Shown here one piece after another: positions 1-7,421 of a DNA stretch of 20,813 nucleotides. Numbering within the stretch: position 1 is the stretch's first letter; the number at the start of each line of letters is the position of its first letter. The stretch comes from ChocPot-Mid sp964511865 (GTDB taxonomy: Bacteria; Bacteroidota; Ignavibacteria; Kapaibacteriales; UBA2268). The translations under genes and the position numbers were made by a program. The notes beneath the pieces are model-generated. The model was given only the letters and a program-made list of their open reading frames with translations, did not search any database and was not told the origin of the DNA. Location: the NCBI GenBank assembly GCA_964511865.1, contig CAZEHW010000027.1, forward strand, positions 1 to 20,813, read 5' to 3'.

Positions 1-1611
1 ATGACAGTATTAAAAAATATAAAAGTTAAAGATTTAAGCAAAGGTACTGAACCTTTGGTAGAGTTGGATCCTCAGGATTTTATGCCATTACCGGCTCCTT
101 ATGATAAATTGGAAGAACAACCCGGATTTCGAAGACTGAAAGAAGCTGAGAAAAAAGATAATGTGGTAAATCTTGATGGTGTGCTTATTGGTGGACTTCC
201 AAAACCAAAGTCGAAAGAAGAAGAACAAAAATATATTGATGCCTTTATTTTAGGGATTAAGAAATTATTTACCAAAGAGGACAACTGGACATTTTTACAG
301 CCATTGGTTCTTTCTATGGAGCATTGTGCACAATGTCAAAGCTGTTCCGATGAATGTCCAATTTACGAAGGTAGTGGCCATCAGGAAATTTATCGTCCTA
401 CTTTCAGGGCAGAAGTATTAAGAAAGCTATATTTCAAATATGGTAAACCCGGTAATAACTTAATGAGAAAATTCCAGCATGGAGATATTGAAGTTACCTG
501 GAGTTTAATTTCCCGATTATATGAGCTTTCATACCGCTGTACTTTATGCAGACGCTGTGCACAAGCATGTCCTATCAGTGTTGATAATGGACTTATTTCA
601 AGAGAACTGAGAAAATTGTTTAGTCAGGAACTTGGATTTTATACACGTTCCTTACATGAAAAAGGTACAGTACAACATCTTCAGGTTGGCTCGAGTACCG
701 GTATGAATGACCTGGCTGTCAAGGATAATATTGAATTCATTGATGAAGATATTTCCGAAAGAACAGGGTTAGATATTAAAACTCCATGGGATAAAGTCGG
801 GGCTGAAGTTCTTCTCATACACAATGCGGGAGAAATAATTGCTTGGCCTGATAATCCAGGAGCTTTTGCGTTCATTTTGGAAGCGGCAGGAATTTCGTGG
901 ACTATGTCAAGTGAAATTACAGGTTATGACGGAGTTAATTATGGCTTGTTTTATGACGACATTCAGTATGCGAGAATTTATGCTAAGCACATGGAGATTG
1001 CAAAGAAATTAGGTGTTAAATGGGTTCTTATGGGAGAATGCGGACATGAAAGTAAAGCAATGGCAGCTATTGGTGATAGAATTAATTCTTCAATTCCTCG
1101 AGTACCTGCCGTTACTTTCCTTAAGGATATCGTTTTTGGTGGGAAGATAAAATTTGACCCTATGAAAAATAATTTTCCGGTTACATTGCATGACCCCTGC
1201 AATCTTGTAAGAAGTATGGGTGTTGTAGAACCGCAAAGAGAAATTCTTAGATATCTTGCTCCAAAATTCAGGGAAATGGAACCTCATGGTGTCAGAAATT
1301 ATTGTTGTGGCGGCGGCAGTGGTTTTGCTATAATGCAGCAATACAATTTTGCTGACTGGAGAATCCAGATAAGTGGCAGAAGAAAATTCAAGCAGATTCT
1401 TGATGCTTTTGCCAACGAAGATCCATCTCCTGATGTTCCTAAATATGTTTGTGCTCCCTGCTCTAATTGTAAAGGACAAATCAGGGATTTATTCCAATTT
1501 TACGGGGCAACTGAGAAAAGTGGGATTTATTATGATGGTCTTGTTGAGTTGATTGTTAATGCTATGGTTGATATAAAAGGACCATTTATTGATTTTGAAA
1601 ATAAGATGTAG
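1..1611 (+). CDS. HdrD/DsrK-like iron-sulfur oxidoreductase (two 4Fe-4S sites plus two CCG domains)
   Basis: This is probably the cytoplasmic catalytic subunit of a quinone-linked redox complex of the DsrK/TmcB/HmcF/HdrD type, which handle thiol/disulfide or low-potential electron chemistry. Seen: two 4Fe-4S ferredoxin motifs (C109, C112, C115, C119-P and C180, C183, C186, C190-P). Two CCG (cysteine-rich) domains follow: ECGHE at C347, HDPC at C400 and CCGGG at C435-C436, then CAPCSNC at C484, C487 and C490. At 536 residues it matches the usual DsrK length, with a roughly 80-residue N-terminal extension typical of that branch. No membrane segment or signal peptide is visible. The ATG is the first base of the window, so its ribosome site cannot be checked and an upstream start is possible. 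A receiver gene follows on the same strand, and a paralogue lies on the opposite strand at 3964-5691. The family assignment is firm. The substrate is unknown, and DsrAB or HdrABC partners are not in view. Confidence 0.85.
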   Translation: MTVLKNIKVKDLSKGTEPLVELDPQDFMPLPAPYDKLEEQPGFRRLKEAEKKDNVVNLDGVLIGGLPKPKSKEEEQKYIDAFILGIKKLFTKEDNWTFLQPLVLSMEHCAQCQSCSDECPIYEGSGHQEIYRPTFRAEVLRKLYFKYGKPGNNLMRKFQHGDIEVTWSLISRLYELSYRCTLCRRCAQACPISVDNGLISRELRKLFSQELGFYTRSLHEKGTVQHLQVGSSTGMNDLAVKDNIEFIDEDISERTGLDIKTPWDKVGAEVLLIHNAGEIIAWPDNPGAFAFILEAAGISWTMSSEITGYDGVNYGLFYDDIQYARIYAKHMEIAKKLGVKWVLMGECGHESKAMAAIGDRINSSIPRVPAVTFLKDIVFGGKIKFDPMKNNFPVTLHDPCNLVRSMGVVEPQREILRYLAPKFREMEPHGVRNYCCGGGSGFAIMQQYNFADWRIQISGRRKFKQILDAFANEDPSPDVPKYVCAPCSNCKGQIRDLFQFYGATEKSGIYYDGLVELIVNAMVDIKGPFIDFENKM

Positions 1612-1621
1612 CTTTTTTCAG

Positions 1622-1649
1622 CTTATAGATGTTAGAAGTTAGATATTAG
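1622..1649. repeat. Heptamer tandem array, NNNTTAG type
   Basis: Four phased 7-bp units lie in the 112-bp gap between the iron-sulfur gene and the receiver gene: cttatag, atgttag, aagttag, atattag. The last three share TTAG exactly. This resembles the short tandemly repeated (STRR-like) heptamers known in other bacteria. Other heptamer arrays with different units occur at 17963-17997 and 18902-18933. Confidence 0.55.
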
Positions 1650-1723
1650 CTGAAGGCAGAAAGCAAAAAGGTTGAAAGCAAATTTAGAAGAAGAAAATAA
1701 ATACCAATTAATTGGAGAATAAA

Positions 1724-2098
1724 ATGGCAAAAAAGATTTTAATAGTAGATGACGAAGATGATGTTCTTGTATATTTCAATGCATTATTTACAGATAATGG
1801 TTTTAATGTGATTCAAGCTAAAAATGGAATTGAAGCAATAAAAAAAGCTAATGAAGAAAAGCCGGATTTGATTACTCTTGACATTACAATGCCGGAAGAA
1901 TCTGGTGTTCGATGTTATAAAGAATTGAGACAAGGCGAATCTACTAAAAATATACCTGTTATTATTGTTTCAGGTGTTGACCCTAATTTTAAAGAGTTCA
2001 TTAGTAGTAGAAAAAATTTAGCAGCACCGGACGCATATTTTGAAAAGCCTGTGGATAGTAATGAGATTTTACAGAAAGTAAATGAGATTTTAAAATAA
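1724..2098 (+). CDS. Stand-alone response-regulator receiver domain (CheY-like)
   Basis: A single-domain receiver of 124 residues with no output domain, so it probably acts as a phosphate shuttle or by protein-protein contact. Seen: acidic pocket D9-D10, phosphoacceptor D53 in TLDITMP, switch residue S83, and K108 followed by cis-proline P109. The ATG at 1724 was chosen because GGAG at 1714-1717 sits six bases upstream; a TTG at 1712 in the same frame overlaps the SD and is rejected. It follows the iron-sulfur gene by 112 bp and converges on a homologous receiver at 2129-2506. Its end (FISSRKN..APDAYFEKPVD) matches the two other receivers in this window and is longer than in ordinary CheY proteins. 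The cognate kinase is inferred to be the PAS kinase at 2523-3950. Confidence 0.9.
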   Translation: MAKKILIVDDEDDVLVYFNALFTDNGFNVIQAKNGIEAIKKANEEKPDLITLDITMPEESGVRCYKELRQGESTKNIPVIIVSGVDPNFKEFISSRKNLAAPDAYFEKPVDSNEILQKVNEILK

Positions 2099-2106
2099 GG
2101 AATAGC

Positions 2107-2130
2107 AGGGGTTCAAAATCTTGAACCCCT
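2107..2130. terminator. Bidirectional hairpin between convergent receiver genes
   Basis: A perfect 10-bp stem (AGGGGTTCAA paired with TTGAACCCCT, loop AATC) lies between the + strand receiver stop at 2098 and the - strand receiver, whose TAG stop overlaps the stem end. It is placed to terminate both transcripts, although no strong T-tract follows. Read on the - strand it begins GTAGGGG, the same terminus as the 30-bp palindrome at 18043-18072, so it may be a domesticated member of a dispersed palindrome family. Confidence 0.6.
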
Positions 2131-2506
2131 ACTTTAATAATTTTTTTACCATTTCGATTAATTCATCTTCCTCTACCGGTTTTGAAATATATCCATCGGG
2201 TGGAGGAACTTTTTTTCTTGTTGAAATAAATGTCCGGAAATCGTCTGAAATACCTGTGATAATAATTATAGGTATATTTTTCCAATCTTCATTATTCCTA
2301 ATTGCTCTGTAATACTTAACACCTGACATTTCGGGCATTGTAATGTCAAGAGTAATCAAATCAGGGTTTTCATTCCTTAATTTATTTAATCCTTCTTCTC
2401 CGCTTTCAGCAGTAATAGCCTGAAAACCATTATCCTCCAACAATGTTGAAAAAAATATTAGTGTATCAGGTTCATCATCAATAATTAATACCTTTTTTTT
2501 ATCCAT
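2129..2506 (-). CDS. Stand-alone response-regulator receiver domain (CheY-like)
   Basis: A 125-residue single-domain receiver: acidic residues D10-D11, phosphoacceptor D54 in TLDITMP, T84, and K109-P110. The ATG at 2506 was chosen because the domain begins MDKKKVLIIDDEPD there. An upstream in-frame start would overlap the kinase gene and add about 40 residues of unrelated sequence. It lies 16 bp after the kinase stop, as the last gene of the - strand run, so the kinase is its likely partner. It is clearly related to the receiver at 1724-2098 and to the receiver fused to the iron-sulfur protein at 3964-5691. All three share the long segment before the conserved lysine (here FISTRKKVPPPDGYISKPV). 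It has no DNA-binding output. Confidence 0.9.
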   Translation of the reverse strand: MDKKKVLIIDDEPDTLIFFSTLLEDNGFQAITAESGEEGLNKLRNENPDLITLDITMPEMSGVKYYRAIRNNEDWKNIPIIIITGISDDFRTFISTRKKVPPPDGYISKPVEEDELIEMVKKLLK

Positions 2507-2522
2507 GTTAATACCCTTTTGA

Positions 2523-3950
2523 TTATTTGAAATCTCTTGATGATAAGGCAATACTGCGTTTCGGTATGCTAACTTTAAAAGCCGAACCGACTCTTTGTTC
2601 CGATTCAATTTCGATTTTACCGCCATGTGCTGTAATAATTTTATTAGCTATGAACAATCCAAGACCAGTACCTTCACCGCCTTTTGATGAAAAGAATAAA
2701 CTGAAAGCTTTTTCGCGTGTTTCCTGATCCATCCCTATTCCGTTATCGGAAATTAAAAAATAAATATCTTTGTCTTTGTCATACATTTCAAACCGGACTT
2801 TGTGTTTTTCTTTATTTTTGTCTATACGGCAAGCGTCTATTGAGTTTTCCAGAAGATTTACTAATAAAGCTCTGATTGCTTTTTTATCGCAATCAAAGTC
2901 TCCTGCTTCTTTATTAAAGTTTGTTTCAAGCTCTATTCCGAGTTCCAAAGCTTTATCTTTAACAACCTCATAAGCATCAATTACTATATCGATAGCGCTA
3001 ATTTGTTCCCAAAACGGTTCTCTATCCTTGGCATAGTAGAGGATATCCATAACCATACTTTTGATTCTATCCACATTTCTAAGAACCATCTGCCATCCTT
3101 TAAGCAATCGTTCTTTATTATCGAGCTCTATTCCTTTGTTAACCAGATAGATGCCACCATTCAATCCGTTAAGCAGTCCTTTTATTCCATGAGATATTGA
3201 ACTGATTAATAATCCTATTGATGTCAACTGGTCTTGCAACTCACGTAATGCAGTTATATCGACACTCATTTCAATTACCCTGGTAACTTTGCCTCGGATG
3301 TCGCGAATTGGAGCTGTATGTACCATACAGTTAATGTTTCTTCCGTCTTGAGTAGTTACGACTTCTTCGTGTGTATGTATTTTTCCATCTTCAAAAGTAC
3401 GACGGACAGTACATGGGTAACATTCTTCATCTCTGTGTTTGTAGACTTTATAGCATTTGCAACCAAGATATGAGCCAAACGTTTCACGGTGAAGTCTATT
3501 TGCATTTAGAATATTAAGATCATCGTCCTGGATGGAAATGAAACAAGGTCCTTCTTCAAAAAGTAACTTGTATTTTTCTTCATTTTCCTTAAATTTCTGC
3601 TGGAGGTCTTTAATGTCGGTTACATCGGTTGACATTTCCATAACAGCAACAATTTCCCCTTTTTCATTTCTGATAGGTGTAGTATTTATTAGAACAGAAA
3701 TATTTTTCCCATTCAGATTTTTGACCTGTTCTTCATTTGTTCTGGGAAAGCCGTCTTTAAAGGTTTTTTCAACAGAACAGTAATCACATTTATCAGCTCT
3801 GTGCTTATAAACCTGATAGCAATATCTGTCTTGATAATCACCAAATTCATTAATAAATTTTTGATTGGCAACCAAAACCTTTAATTCAGGATTCTGCACT
3901 GTCAAATAACAGGGCATTGAATCAAAATACTGTTGATAGGGTAATTCCAT
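2523..3950 (-). CDS. Histidine kinase with two cysteine-rich PAS domains
   Basis: A soluble 475-residue sensor kinase with no membrane segment, so it senses a cytoplasmic signal. PAS 1 (about 5-115) and PAS 2 (about 125-235) each contain the same cluster: C44-Y-x-VYKHR-x3-C55-x2-C58 and C166-Y-x-VYKHR-x3-C177-x2-C180. Each also has an early proline-cysteine (C14, C136). Such clusters could bind a metal, haem or Fe-S centre or form redox disulfides; this is inference. The dimerisation helix carries H254 in SHGIKGLL, a variant of the usual SHE.R/K.PL box. ATPase motifs are the N box (N365/N369), DNGIG at 402-406 and GTGLG at 427-431. The start has GGAG six bases upstream. It lies 13 bp after the iron-sulfur/receiver fusion and 16 bp before a receiver, so the genes are co-transcribed. 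Predicted role: redox sensing that feeds the receivers. Confidence 0.9.
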   Translation of the reverse strand: MELPYQQYFDSMPCYLTVQNPELKVLVANQKFINEFGDYQDRYCYQVYKHRADKCDYCSVEKTFKDGFPRTNEEQVKNLNGKNISVLINTTPIRNEKGEIVAVMEMSTDVTDIKDLQQKFKENEEKYKLLFEEGPCFISIQDDDLNILNANRLHRETFGSYLGCKCYKVYKHRDEECYPCTVRRTFEDGKIHTHEEVVTTQDGRNINCMVHTAPIRDIRGKVTRVIEMSVDITALRELQDQLTSIGLLISSISHGIKGLLNGLNGGIYLVNKGIELDNKERLLKGWQMVLRNVDRIKSMVMDILYYAKDREPFWEQISAIDIVIDAYEVVKDKALELGIELETNFNKEAGDFDCDKKAIRALLVNLLENSIDACRIDKNKEKHKVRFEMYDKDKDIYFLISDNGIGMDQETREKAFSLFFSSKGGEGTGLGLFIANKIITAHGGKIEIESEQRVGSAFKVSIPKRSIALSSRDFK

Positions 3951-3963
3951 TTAGGTCTCCATT

Positions 3964-5691
3964 TTAACCAACCTCAATAATTTTTCTTACGTTAAATAAT
4001 AATGTTTCTTCATCAACCGGTTTATCCAAATAACCTTCAGGCATTGGTACGGGACGGTCATAGATTAGTCTTCTCAATTCGGGGCGTCCGGTAACAATAC
4101 AAACCTTTGTTGAAGCAATATCAGGATTTTTCCTCAGATTTTCAAATACCCAACCACCGTCTTTACCTGGCATATTAATATCGAGAGTCATCAAATCCGG
4201 TCTTTCCTTAATGCAAAGGTCTATTGCAGTTTCTCCGTCAGCCGCCTGAATAACAGTTGCTCCGTTGTCTTCCAATACCATGCTGAAGTAAGTCAATATA
4301 TCAGGTTCATCGTCAACAACAAGGATTTTCTTACCTGTAAGTGGCAATTTCGCGGCTTTCTCGACTGGAGGTACTTCGACAACAGTGGGTTTTTCAGGTA
4401 TAATCAGTGCATTTGCAACGAGATTTACCAACTGTGTTACTTCCATACCCAATTCATAATGCTTGATGCAGTCTGTAAGCCCGTCAACACAGTTGTGGCA
4501 CGACGTTACTACGATTGTAGCTCCTGTCGCTTTGAGTTGGTCAGCTTTAACTTTGGCAGACTTCAATCTTCTTGGAGTATATTCAGACATAGACATAGCT
4601 CCACCACCGCCTGTACAGCAGTAGTTTTCATTTCGATTGGGATACATTTCGCGAAAATCTTCAACAACGAGTTGAAGCAATTCTCTTGGTTCTTCATATA
4701 ATCCACAACTTCTGGCATTATTGCAAGAATCATGGAAAGTGTAAGAACCCTTGTTTTTAGTTTTGTCTACCTTTATTTTACCTTCTTTAATATAATTCAG
4801 CATTGTGATTACAGAACTTTCCATGATAAAATCCTGGTTTACACCAGCCCAGTTCGGACCTTCACATCTTGTTGAACGATATCCATGACCGCATTCGGAT
4901 ATAACAAGTTTCTTTCCTCTAAGTTCTTTCATTTTTTCATATACCCTTAGAGCCACTGCTCCACCGAGTGCATCATCACCTGAAAATAAACCAAAATTTG
5001 TCATATCCCAACCTTCGCTGGGCATTGTCCAGTTTTCTCCTGCAAGATGAAATATTTTTCCGGCATCGGATATAGTACGCGGGTCATATTTTACTTCTCT
5101 GGGATTGATTGTATATACTACATCAGCATCCATTTTGTCAATCGGAATAACAGCTGTTGGATCGTCAAGGTCAGATTGCATTTCTTCAGACATCCATTCT
5201 AAAGTATCAATGTAATCCTCCGGTAATACTCCCATCTGGTTTCCAATTTCCCATTGGTCTTTGCTGACAACAGCAACACCCTCCGGCATTACGCCAACAG
5301 ACACAAGTAAACCTCTCATAATTCTGTTGAGAGTTGCAAAATCTACTCCCATAGGACAATTTATTGAACATCGTCTGCAATTTGTGCATTTACCAAATGC
5401 AATATCTTTTAACTCTTCAAGTTCTTCATCTGTATATACACTTTTTGCACCAACCCACCATGGTAAAACCCTACCTGTCCAATCATAATGCCTTTTAAAT
5501 ATTTTTCTGATGCGGTCAGCTTTGTAAGCGGGAGCATAAGTCGGGTCATCGGGATTTGTTAAAACATAATGGCAACTATCTGTGCACATACCACAATGTA
5601 CGCATGCGACAAGAGAGCCAACAACCTGACGGTTCAGTTTTTTGTGCATATTATCAATTAGTTTTTGTGCTTTATATGTTCTTTGTATCAT
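3964..5691 (-). CDS. HdrD/DsrK-like iron-sulfur protein fused to a C-terminal receiver domain
   Basis: A 575-residue fusion. Residues 25-115 hold two 4Fe-4S motifs (C30, C33, C36, C40 and C102, C105, C108, C112-P). Residues 260-405 hold CCG-type motifs: ECGHG at C267, HDSC at C323, CC at C358-C359 and SCHNC at C398/C401. After a proline- and valine-rich linker (about 433-452) a complete receiver follows: D460-D461, phosphoacceptor D504 in TLDINMP, T534, K557-P558. The first part is DsrK/TmcB/HmcF-like and should exchange electrons with the membrane haem b subunit encoded just upstream. The receiver suggests that this electron transfer is switched by phosphorylation, or that the subunit's redox state feeds signalling; this is inference. 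The ATG at 5691 has GGAG seven bases upstream. The gap to the kinase is 13 bp. The ORF is uninterrupted, with no sign of frameshift. The fusion is unusual. Confidence 0.9.
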   Translation of the reverse strand: MIQRTYKAQKLIDNMHKKLNRQVVGSLVACVHCGMCTDSCHYVLTNPDDPTYAPAYKADRIRKIFKRHYDWTGRVLPWWVGAKSVYTDEELEELKDIAFGKCTNCRRCSINCPMGVDFATLNRIMRGLLVSVGVMPEGVAVVSKDQWEIGNQMGVLPEDYIDTLEWMSEEMQSDLDDPTAVIPIDKMDADVVYTINPREVKYDPRTISDAGKIFHLAGENWTMPSEGWDMTNFGLFSGDDALGGAVALRVYEKMKELRGKKLVISECGHGYRSTRCEGPNWAGVNQDFIMESSVITMLNYIKEGKIKVDKTKNKGSYTFHDSCNNARSCGLYEEPRELLQLVVEDFREMYPNRNENYCCTGGGGAMSMSEYTPRRLKSAKVKADQLKATGATIVVTSCHNCVDGLTDCIKHYELGMEVTQLVNLVANALIIPEKPTVVEVPPVEKAAKLPLTGKKILVVDDEPDILTYFSMVLEDNGATVIQAADGETAIDLCIKERPDLMTLDINMPGKDGGWVFENLRKNPDIASTKVCIVTGRPELRRLIYDRPVPMPEGYLDKPVDEETLLFNVRKIIEVG

Positions 5692-5736
5692 ATTTTTTCT
5701 CCATTTATCAAATCGTAATTATTAGTTAGTAAATAT

Positions 5737-6411
5737 TTATGCTCTTGTCCCGCGTAATGGGAAACCACCTCTATGTCCCATTGTTTTACCGAAATAATAT
5801 CGAGTTATTGGATAGTAAAGATAATGTGATATTTTACTAAAGGGAACATAAATAAGGAAAAATGCTGTCAACCAGAAATATGTCAATAAGATTGCTTCTC
5901 CATTTGCTGTGCTGTTAGGCACTGAGAAAAAAGCGAATCCCATCCAGACGGTAATCAAAGTTAAAGAGAACAAATCATCAGGAGTGCTAATAGCCCTCAT
6001 GACCGGTTTTGACAGCCTTCTGTACATCCTGTAAAGACCAATAAAAAATGCCAAACCGATTATTATTTGAAATAAAGCTACTATTGTTGAATTTTCCATT
6101 AATGATGGAGTATATGGTATAAAAAACGAAAGCAAAATAGCACAAGTTACTGCTAAATGGAATATTACAAACTGAATATAAATAATAAAATGCTTTCTTG
6201 TGCTTTCCATTTCCCAAGGAGTAGCTATATTTGCCCAGGAATATATTATGCCTCTACGCTTGCTTGTGTCAGGCAAACCAGTTGCCATTTGCTTTTCTTT
6301 ACCGGCTTTAAAGCGAAATAACCAGATTAACCGGGTCGTATAAACAAGAGCCATTATAATAAGTGCTATTTCCTGTAAAGTGTGTTCTGCAAAATGCAAT
6401 GCTTCACTCAT
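5737..6411 (-). CDS. NarI/DsrM/HmcE-like haem b membrane subunit
   Basis: A 224-residue protein with about five hydrophobic helices (roughly 14-32, 74-98, 109-130, 146-165, 173-193). Histidines placed to bind haem b or lie at membrane edges are H7, H10, H74, H85 and H196. The segment ISTPDDLFSL before helix 4 and the SKISHYLYYP end after helix 5 resemble the cytochrome b subunits that pair with HdrD-like proteins (DsrM, HmcE, TmcC). Predicted role: oxidise or reduce menaquinone and exchange electrons with the iron-sulfur protein encoded 45 bp downstream. The ATG at 6411 was chosen because GGAGG lies just upstream and it overlaps the macro-domain stop as ATGAGTGA, implying translational coupling. 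A longer reading frame runs 22 residues further into the macro gene and is rejected. The exact subfamily is uncertain. Confidence 0.82.
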   Translation of the reverse strand: MSEALHFAEHTLQEIALIIMALVYTTRLIWLFRFKAGKEKQMATGLPDTSKRRGIIYSWANIATPWEMESTRKHFIIYIQFVIFHLAVTCAILLSFFIPYTPSLMENSTIVALFQIIIGLAFFIGLYRMYRRLSKPVMRAISTPDDLFSLTLITVWMGFAFFSVPNSTANGEAILLTYFWLTAFFLIYVPFSKISHYLYYPITRYYFGKTMGHRGGFPLRGTRA

Positions 6412-6949
6412 GTTTTCCTCCAAAATATTTTTGTAGATTTGTTTCGAACATACGATATTCCCTGTTGTCATTAGCACAAAGCAATACTTTCTTTATCGTC
6501 GTAGAGTTTGAAAGGTAATTATTAATGCTGTCGAGCATAATATTTATACATGTGTCGAAAGGTAGACCGTAGAAACCACCACCCATTACAGGAAAAGCAA
6601 GTTCAGAAATTCCTTTCTCATCTGCTTTTTTCAAAGTGTTTTCCATTGTTGTTTTTAGTTTTGAAACAAAATCGGTTTCCTGAAATTTAGGTCCAACAGC
6701 ATGTATAATATATTTTGTTGATAAATTTCCTGCGGAAGATACAACAGCTTCGTTAGGTTTAACTTTCCCGATTTTTTCAAGTTCTGCCTTGATTGTAGGT
6801 CCACCTCTTGTTGATATGGCATTACCGAATCCCGAACCAAGTGAAAGGTCTTCACGGGCATAAAATACTACTGATTCAACCTCAAGAGCCGTTAAATCTC
6901 CCTTTATCAATTCAAGGTCTGTTTGATTGATTTTAAAGTTTGTGGACAT
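6404..6949 (-). CDS. Macro-domain protein (ADP-ribose binding)
   Basis: A 181-residue single macro domain. Seen: GDLTALEVESVV at the N terminus, then SLGSGFGNAISTRGGP as the ADP-ribose loop, KYIIHAVGP in the middle, and AFPVMGGGFYGLP for the second phosphate loop. Macro domains bind or hydrolyse ADP-ribose, O-acetyl-ADP-ribose or ADP-ribosyl proteins. The asparagines usual in deacetylase-type proteins (NAAN after the VDAIV strand) are replaced here by FYAREDL, so catalysis cannot be assumed. The ATG at 6949 is preferred over one nine bases upstream because AAAGGA sits about eight bases before it. It is the first gene of the five-gene - strand run and overlaps the membrane subunit by eight bases, so it is made together with the redox complex. 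A role in sensing NAD-derived metabolites is inference. Confidence 0.82.
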   Translation of the reverse strand: MSTNFKINQTDLELIKGDLTALEVESVVFYAREDLSLGSGFGNAISTRGGPTIKAELEKIGKVKPNEAVVSSAGNLSTKYIIHAVGPKFQETDFVSKLKTTMENTLKKADEKGISELAFPVMGGGFYGLPFDTCINIMLDSINNYLSNSTTIKKVLLCANDNREYRMFETNLQKYFGGKHE

Positions 6950-7421
6950 TACCAACATCCTTTCATTAATTATTAATAAGTTATTTTACTATTTCAATTT
7001 ATCGGTATTTAATATACTGTAATGGTTTATAAATTGTTGTCCCATTCCAAAAAACATCAATGAAAACCATGTAAAATCCAGTGCATATTTTTAATCATTG
7101 CTTAATAATCAACTGAAATTAAAAAAACAAAATCATCATTATTGCGGTACTGATTTTTTATACCTGCAATAAAAATTAAATATGCGCTTATTAATATTAC
7201 GAAAGTCAGGAGAAAGCTGAAATCCGAAGTATATAGTACTTTTTCTATATATAAAAAAATATATTTTCAAATCATATATTTCTTACTGAAAATAAATATA
7301 AAAAAAATAATTATAAAAGCAAGGAATTTTTTTTGGGACTAATTAAGAAATCTTAATTACTGTAATTATTATGTGGCAGGAAAAAAAATCAAAATTGAAT
7401 AAGTTATAGAATGGAGATATT
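6950..7421. other. AT-rich intergenic spacer upstream of the redox operon
   Basis: No gene is apparent in this roughly 470-bp stretch. It must hold the promoter of the - strand operon that begins with the macro-domain gene, but no convincing sigma-70, sigma-54 or Bacteroidota (TTG / TAnnTTTG) pair could be fixed. A 9-bp inverted repeat with a two-base centre (TAATTAAGA, aa, TCTTAATTA) at 7340-7359 is a possible operator, though such dyads arise by chance in AT-rich DNA. A 7-bp stem (ATAGAAT/ATTCTAT, 7406-7425) overlaps the methyltransferase stop and could be a weak terminator. Confidence 0.4.

Noticed and set aside
2507..2626. Longer N terminus for the - strand receiver
   Set aside because: It overlaps the end of the kinase gene and adds non-receiver sequence; the fold starts exactly at the ATG at 2506.
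6412..6477. Longer N terminus for the membrane subunit
   Set aside because: It would lie wholly within the macro-domain gene, lacks an SD, and the internal ATG has a strong GGAGG.
1..6949. Standard DsrMKJOP, Tmc or Hmc sulfate-reduction complex
   Set aside because: No periplasmic cytochrome c, DsrO/DsrP, DsrAB or DsrC gene is present; only the haem b plus HdrD-like core matches, so the genes are not given dsr names.
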